DNA of 64,000 nucleotides from Cyclospora cayetanensis. Its lineage: Eukaryota; Apicomplexa; Conoidasida; Eucoccidiorida; Eimeriidae. Positions 59,028-64,000 of this stretch are shown piece after piece. Numbering within the stretch: the stretch's first letter is position 1; each line of letters begins with the position of its first letter. The translations under genes and the position numbers were made by a program. The stretch is taken from NCBI RefSeq assembly GCF_002999335.1, contig NW_020312591.1:1-64000 (forward strand), in the 5' to 3' direction. The notes under the pieces were generated by a model. It was given only the letters and a program-made list of their open reading frames with translations, searched no databases and had not been told where the DNA came from.

Positions 59028-61832
59028 ATGCTCCTTTACCAAGGGCTTCGCAGGGCCCCCCCTTCGTTTGAAGACTCTGGGGGAGCGACACCGCAAGGCC
59101 AGCCTCCTCCCAGTCTGGGAATCGACAGGCCCTGTGTGGACCCCGCAGCCTTAGGGGGGCCCCTGCTCTCTTCTCTGTTATTCGAGGGCCCCCCTAAGCA
59201 CACTCCAAGGCCTCATCCTCTCTTTGCTCGCTATGTAACGCCACATGCCCTAACCATTGAACCCTGCGCTCACAGCTTTAATCCGACACCCGTGTATCTG
59301 CACACAAACTGCTACACGACTCTCCGCATATTCGTTCCTGTATCTTCTTCTGCTTGTCTGTCCGCGCCATCGGCCCCCTTTCCTTCCTCCCCCATACCTT
59401 CTCTCTCTCTTGCTTTTTCTGTGTCTGTCTGTGATTGCCTCACTTGCTCTGTCTTTGTTCGCTTTCTTGGACTGCTTCTTCTCTGTCTGTGGGAGGGGGT
59501 TTCTTTGGCTTCCTCATGGCCATGCAGCACGCTTGTGGTGCCTTGCCACATCGTAGTAGCGGTCCGTCTTCGGGTCCATATGTATATGTGTATATATAGG
59601 TATGTAAATCTGTGTGTGTGTGTGCAGGCTGCCCCTGTTTTTTACGCCTTCCCGTTTTCCTTCGCTGGCGTTTGTCCCTCTCTCGCTGTCTCCTCGGTGA
59701 ATCGGACGCGCACGGCTTGCGTTCACCTCTCCTTTATCGGGGACGGAGTGAGGCTCATTGGAGGAACAGCTGGTGGTGAATTGGTGGTTTGGGGGGGGGG
59801 CGCCTTGGGATTTGAAGATCTCAAGCGGCTGCCGCATGCAGGTGGCGCTGTGACAGCGATCGAAGCCGATACTCTCTACGATCGCATCTTTGTGGGGGAC
59901 GCTGCTGGAAAGATCGCAGTGCTTTCGCTCGCACTCAGCCCAATCGAAACGGAACCTCTAGAGGTGTGTCTTGTGCATTGTGGCGAAAAACGGGGTGCTA
60001 AGATGTGTGGCAGCAGCAAACTGGGGTGCCTCAGCAGGGGCCTCTTTGTTCTCCTCCTCCCCCCTTTCTTGGCGAGCCTCTATGCATGCCCCTTCTCCCC
60101 CAGGGCTGGGCTCGATTTTTGTGCATGTTCACGGCTGGAGCTTTTGCATGCAGGGGTTCTCGCGCTCCGTCTTGGGATTGTCTGTATGCCCCTCCTCGGC
60201 GCTCCTGTTGGGAGTTGGAGATTCCTCCTCGCCCCTCCTATGGGACCTTCAGATGCAGCGACTGCTGAGGCCCCTAGCAGCTGCGCCGGCAGCAGCCTCG
60301 CTGGACTGCAGCAGCTGCTGCTGCTGCTGCTGGCACCCAGTATCTTCTCTGGCTGCAACAGGCACCACTGCGGGCTGGGTGTATCTCTGGGATGTCAGGG
60401 AGCAACAACCCGTAGCGGCCATCCAGCCCCACAGAGGCACCGTCAACAAGATTCTGTAAGCGCTAGGCGTTAGAAGGAGCGGGGGAACGCCGGGGAGCGA
60501 GCCTCTAAGCTGCCAAGCACATCCACTGCAACCCTAGATCTCGGCCCTTTCGTTGTGCTTTCTTGCGCTCAAGAGGAGGAAGGAGAGCGGAAGGGAAGAG
60601 GGGAAGAGAAGAGGGGAAGAGAGCTTTAGCCGAAAAGAAGGGCACGCTGCAGATGCCTGCGCCTGTTATGCCTCTACATGTGGGGCCGGCCATACGGCGG
60701 AAAGGGGCAGGCGGGGAACGATGGAAGGAAGAGAGGGGGTTCATATCTCTATGCCGTGTTGCTGCCTTACAGTGCATTTTAAGAGGCTTGTGTGTTTTTT
60801 TCGGCTAGCCTGTGTGCCGCCCCGCGCTTCTTATTCTTCTAGGCAGTTTGAGTCCTTGCAAAGGGATGTAGAAGCGGGAATAAGAAAACCCCTTTGGCTA
60901 GGGGGAGGCAGCCGTGTTTGCCCTCGTCTCTTTCTGCGCCTGTAGGTTGGGGGTTGCCGTCTCTCTGGTTGTGGCTGTGCAGATTCCATCCATCGGGAGA
61001 CAGCCTCCTTACGAGCTCGAGAGACTCCTCGGTCCGCCTGCTGGACCTCCGCACGCTAAGGTCTCTGCAAACGCACAAACTTCCTTCAGGGGGGCCCTCC
61101 GCTTGCCACGCGGCGGGGCCCCAGGCCGGCGGTGGGGGGCCCCCCCCCGCGGGTCCCCCGCCTCTCGGCTGGGAGCCTAGCACGCTGGCTATTAGTCCGG
61201 CGCAGCCTCATGTCTTTTGTGTGGGAGACACGGGCGGGTTCCTCTCCTTCTTTTCGCTGCTGCAGCCTGGGGGGCCCCTGTGCAGAATTGACAATAGCGG
61301 GGCCTCTCAGGCTGGGGGCCCCACTGCAGGGGGCCCTCAGGGGGCCGGAGGGCCCTCCAGCAGGGAAAATGCAATCGTAGCGCTAGAATGGGCGCCTCAT
61401 GGGGCCGCTATCGCCTCCGCGTCGGAAAGTAGACTACTTAGGCTCTGGGGAAGGGGGGCCCCTGGGGGACCCGTAGGAAGGGCTCTCAATGCGGGGGCCC
61501 TCCTCGAGTTAGATGGTAACGGGTACTACCCCGTCTGCTCCTTTAGGGTCGAAGACAGATTGGTGCTGTCTGACAAACGGCTCGCTGCTGCTGCTGCTGC
61601 TACTGGGGTCGGCGATGCAGCAGGCGGCCCCACGCCCTCAACAGCTGCAACAGGAGGTCCTACAGGAGGGGGCCACATAGCGGGAAGATTCTTTGCAGAG
61701 GGGGTGGCCCCCTTGCGGGGGGGGATGGGGTCTCCGGGTGAAGACGAATGGATGGAGGGCCTGCCAACCCCCTCAAAACACCTCTTGCTGCAGTTCGCCG
61801 AGAAGCGTGCAGCAACCACAGCCACCACTTGA
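59028..61832 (+). CDS. WD40-repeat protein, four exons
   Basis: WD40 propellers are scaffolds for protein complexes; the specific complex is not clear. Exons: 59028-59234 (donor GTAACG), 59628-59963 (after GTGTGCAG), 60154-60455 (after GCATGCAG, donor GTAAGC) and 60983-61832; phases fit and sum to 565 codons. WD-like units: SFIGDGVRLIGGTAGGELVV, AVTAIEADTLYDRIFVGDAA, then VLGLSVCPSSALLLGVGDSS with PLLWDLQ, SLAATGTTAGWVYLWDVRE, and NKILFHPSGDSLLTSSRDSS with VRLLDLR formed across the last intron, which strongly supports that join. Exon 4 carries Gly/Pro/Ala-rich inserts (coded by GGGGCCCC-type DNA) between further WD-like strands (ENAIVALEWAPHGAAIASAS, RLLRLWG). The run of Cys codons in exon 3 is a CAG-type repeat read in another frame. 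The 3' end may instead splice into a frame continuing PLEEDALSVEELLGRG (about 61825-61890). Confidence 0.75.
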
Positions 61833-63100
61833 AGAGGACGCTCTTTCAGTGGAGGAACTTCTGGGTCGAGGGGCCCTCTTTTCAGGCTTGCGACCTTGCT
61901 TTTGGCTCCCTCTACGCTACTTCAGACTTCGGGTCCTTAGAGGAAGGCCAGAAGGCGGGGAAATCAGGGACGTGTGCATGTGACTGGCTTTGAGGGGGAG
62001 CCCTTGTGAAATGCCATCCCCTTGCTAAGGAGGGCCGTACGGCGGTGCTTGTTCTCTTCCCAGGGGCGTCATGGGCGGCAGGAGAGCAGCTAGGGGAGTG
62101 TGTGTGAACGATAGCACTACACAGTTAGGGGTATATACCTCCTCTCATATCGTCTGTTTCCCCAGAGGGAGGCCTCTACGAGTACGGGGGAGGGGGAGAA
62201 AGAAAGGGGGGGCCCTGTGGGGCCCCCACGCCGGTGGCCGTTGCCTTGTGCAGCGCTTTTATTAGGGGCATCTTCCAGTAGGCCCATGCGTAGGAAGGCA
62301 GACGTAGTATCTCTTGTAGGAGCCTGCGCGCGAGAAAGGCACATTTGCGCCGGTCCGTTTTCTAGTGTCCAGCTGCACCCCCACGTGACCCAGCTCCCTT
62401 GTGACTGCATCTCTCCCATACTTCTACACGCTGCACATAAATGTATGTAGCTTATGTTACTAATTATCCCTATCCTGCCATGTTCCATTTAGGATACTAC
62501 AAACAATAATAGCGGACCACAATCAGGGGGCTCGCTCAAGGAGGCTGAATGACTGCCCCCAGGAGAGTGCCCTGTGCGCATCGTTTGCCCACCGCCTATT
62601 GAATACGCATACACCAGACATTGCATGCGGTCCAAAAGAGGGACTGCAATATTATCTGGTAAAAATTTCTCATACAACAGCAGAAAATAACGGTGCTTTG
62701 ACCCCCCAGGTGGGGGGCCAGGGAGGGGCCCCGCATCGGGAGACCCCGGGGGCCTCTCGATGGACCGGGGTGTCAAGACACTGCACGGTGGGTGCGATCC
62801 AGACACGAGACCCTGGGGGTAGGTGTGGAGGGGGCCCCTCAAGAGGGCCCTCCGTTACTCAGGTAATTTTCCAGGTGTTTCTTTGCTTCTTTGTTGCAAT
62901 TTTTACGTTACACGTGCGGATTTAGCCGTAACTCCAGCATTCAGCCCTTAACACCAAGGTTCCCACGAAGGGGGAGCACAGGGGGCCTCACAGCTCGAAA
63001 GGCACAACGCCGCACGGCAAGAGCCACCACCTGCGCTCACTTCGCCCCCAACGCAACAGGGGGCCCTAAGGGGCCCCCTGTGCTGCAGCGCAACATCAAA
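61833..63100. other. Spacer between WD40 gene and gyrase B
   Basis: There is no gene I can support. It holds many GGGGCCCC palindromes (62205-62230, 62700-62760, 62825-62855, 63058-63080). The block just before the gyrase ATG includes GGGGCCCTAAGGGGCCCCCT. Confidence 0.45.
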
Positions 63101-63467
63101 ATGCCACTGCTGTTACGGTTGTTGCTGCTGCTCCTGCTGCTGCGACCCCAGCAGACCTTTGCGTTCCGAGCCGCGCCGAGAGGGGCAGAAAGGCTTCAAA
63201 TGAGCGGCTGGTTCCCTTTGAGGTCAATTTATGGCCTCGACGAGCGGCGTTTCTCCAAAGGGCAGCGCCCAGGAGGCCCCCTCATGGGGGGCCCCCTCCA
63301 CTTGTGCTCTCAAAAGGTGAGTCCTCGAGACTCTCTGCGGAGGGCCCCACAGGCAGCAGCGGCGCGAAACGATGGATGCACTGAGCAGCAGCAAAGCCAG
63401 CAGGCGTCCTACACGGCCAAAGACATCCGCGTGTTGGAAGGTCTCGAAGCCGTCCGACTCAGACCCG
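63101..63467 (+). CDS. gyrB: DNA gyrase subunit B, apicoplast-targeted, first exon (3' end outside window)
   Basis: GyrB is the ATPase subunit of DNA gyrase; apicomplexans import a nuclear-coded gyrase to the apicoplast to handle its DNA topology. ATG 63101 starts a very hydrophobic leucine signal peptide (MPLLLRLLLLLLLLRP), followed by a basic, Ser/Arg/Gln-rich stretch (about residues 20-100) that fits an apicoplast transit peptide. At the exon end comes the bacterial GyrB N-terminus: SYTAKDIRVLEGLEAVRLRP, where bacteria have VRKRPGMYIG. The exon stops at CCCG|GTACAT (63467, phase 1), just where GMYIG should follow; I did not find that next exon in the remaining 530 bp. A GTGAGT at 63316 could be an alternative donor, but the frame is open across it. 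Only the leader and first ATPase residues are visible. Confidence 0.8.
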
Positions 63468-63656
63468 GTACATTGCACACATAGTGCATGAGGGAAATCA
63501 AGGGCTTCGGTTGTTTTTGGCTTGCAGTCAACAGTACTCTTTCTCATCAACTCAGGTGTTACCCTACTCGATGCGACATCAAAGCTCCGCCAACGGGGGC
63601 AGGGCCCCCCCGCCACCCTCTGGTCTCCGCTTTCAAGCCTACACTGAGCATGAGCA

Positions 63657-63760
63657 TGTCTCTCTTTCTTTCTTTCTTTATTTCTCTCTCTTTCTTTCTC
63701 CTGTCTCTCTGACCATCTACCTGTCTTCTCTCTACCTCTCTATCTCTTCATACGCACTCT
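63657..63760 (+). repeat. Pyrimidine-rich CTTT/CTCT tract in gyrase B intron
   Basis: Runs of TTTC, CTCT and related pyrimidine repeats lie in the presumed first intron of the gyrase gene. It is a simple-sequence tract without coding potential. Confidence 0.85.
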
Positions 63761-64000
63761 TCTCCGCGAACTCGACTCGCCTCTTTTCTCTAAACTAGCT
63801 CTCAGGGTCTATTTACCGCCTCGGTACTTGACCCACCCATGCCCCTCCCACCTCCTACTAACATGCCCTGCAGCCGCCTTCCCTTCGTTCGCTAGCTTCT
63901 TCCCTGCCACGCGTGCAGGCATAGAGGGCTTCCCGTTGAGCCCTTAAGGATCAAAATAGGCTTTTTGGCTATGCGCGGGGTCCTTCTTGCCCATCGGCGG

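Noticed and set aside
1..64000. CRISPR arrays, tRNA or rRNA genes, bacterial operons
   Set aside because: None seen by eye. The repeats present are coding tandem repeats or microsatellites, and the gene structure is eukaryotic. A tRNA scan was not possible here.

Overview
This window looks like nuclear DNA of a coccidian apicomplexan of the eimeriid group (Eimeria or Cyclospora). The evidence is intron-rich genes with GT..AG splice sites, CAG-encoded polyglutamine runs in several genes, a tandem family of tyrosine-rich secreted proteins that resemble the Eimeria gametocyte antigen GAM56 (an oocyst-wall precursor), a triple-CCCH zinc-finger protein of the apicomplexan type, and the leader exon of a DNA gyrase B with a bipartite, apicoplast-style N-terminus. 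All names come from reading translations by eye. Exon joins were checked for splice consensus and codon phase but not by transcripts.

Layout, left to right: (1) the 3' part of a multi-domain fasciclin (FAS1) protein, in which one FAS1 domain is split by a huge Arg/Thr/Ser/Asp repeat linker (1-6639); (2) a small-gene stretch with Sm protein E (minus, 9174-9940), signal peptidase complex subunit 3 (plus, 10906-11830), a perfect 20-bp inverted repeat (12141-12185), and the proteasome-type deubiquitinase USP14/Ubp6 (minus, six exons, 13635-16393); (3) a head-to-tail array of four GAM56-like genes (19029-31309) with shared upstream elements and, in at least two copies, a likely tiny terminal exon that starts far beyond the first in-frame stop; (4) the ribosome-assembly factor PNO1/DIM2 (minus, 32087-33479), divergent from a helical, probably organellar protein (34172-36304); (5) a 6-kb stretch whose exons I could not resolve (36305-42470); (6) a nine-exon BAR-like protein with a long Q-rich tail (to 46874); (7) a triple-CCCH RNA-binding protein (minus, 48460-51190); (8) a gene-poor stretch (51191-57496); (9) a protein with two RanBP2-type zinc fingers (minus, 57497-58495), divergent from a WD40 protein (59028-61832); (10) the first exon of apicoplast-targeted gyrase B, which continues beyond the right edge.

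The genes fall into two kinds. Most are housekeeping (splicing, secretion, proteasome, ribosome assembly, apicoplast replication). The FAS1 protein and the GAM56-like array are surface or wall proteins probably used at one life stage. Composition changes along the window: the GAM56 array sits in plain, AT-richer DNA with no CAG runs, whereas the stretches around 42-50 kb and 57-63 kb are rich in CAG triplets, microsatellites and GGGGCCCC palindromes. This recalls the repeat-rich/repeat-poor segmentation described for Eimeria tenella chromosomes.

The most interesting signals are the GAM56-like array (hidden last exon, a copy cut short by a stop, a WRRL motif after each tyrosine-rich block, shared upstream element) and the FAS1 domain opened up by about 1,250 residues of repeat linker.
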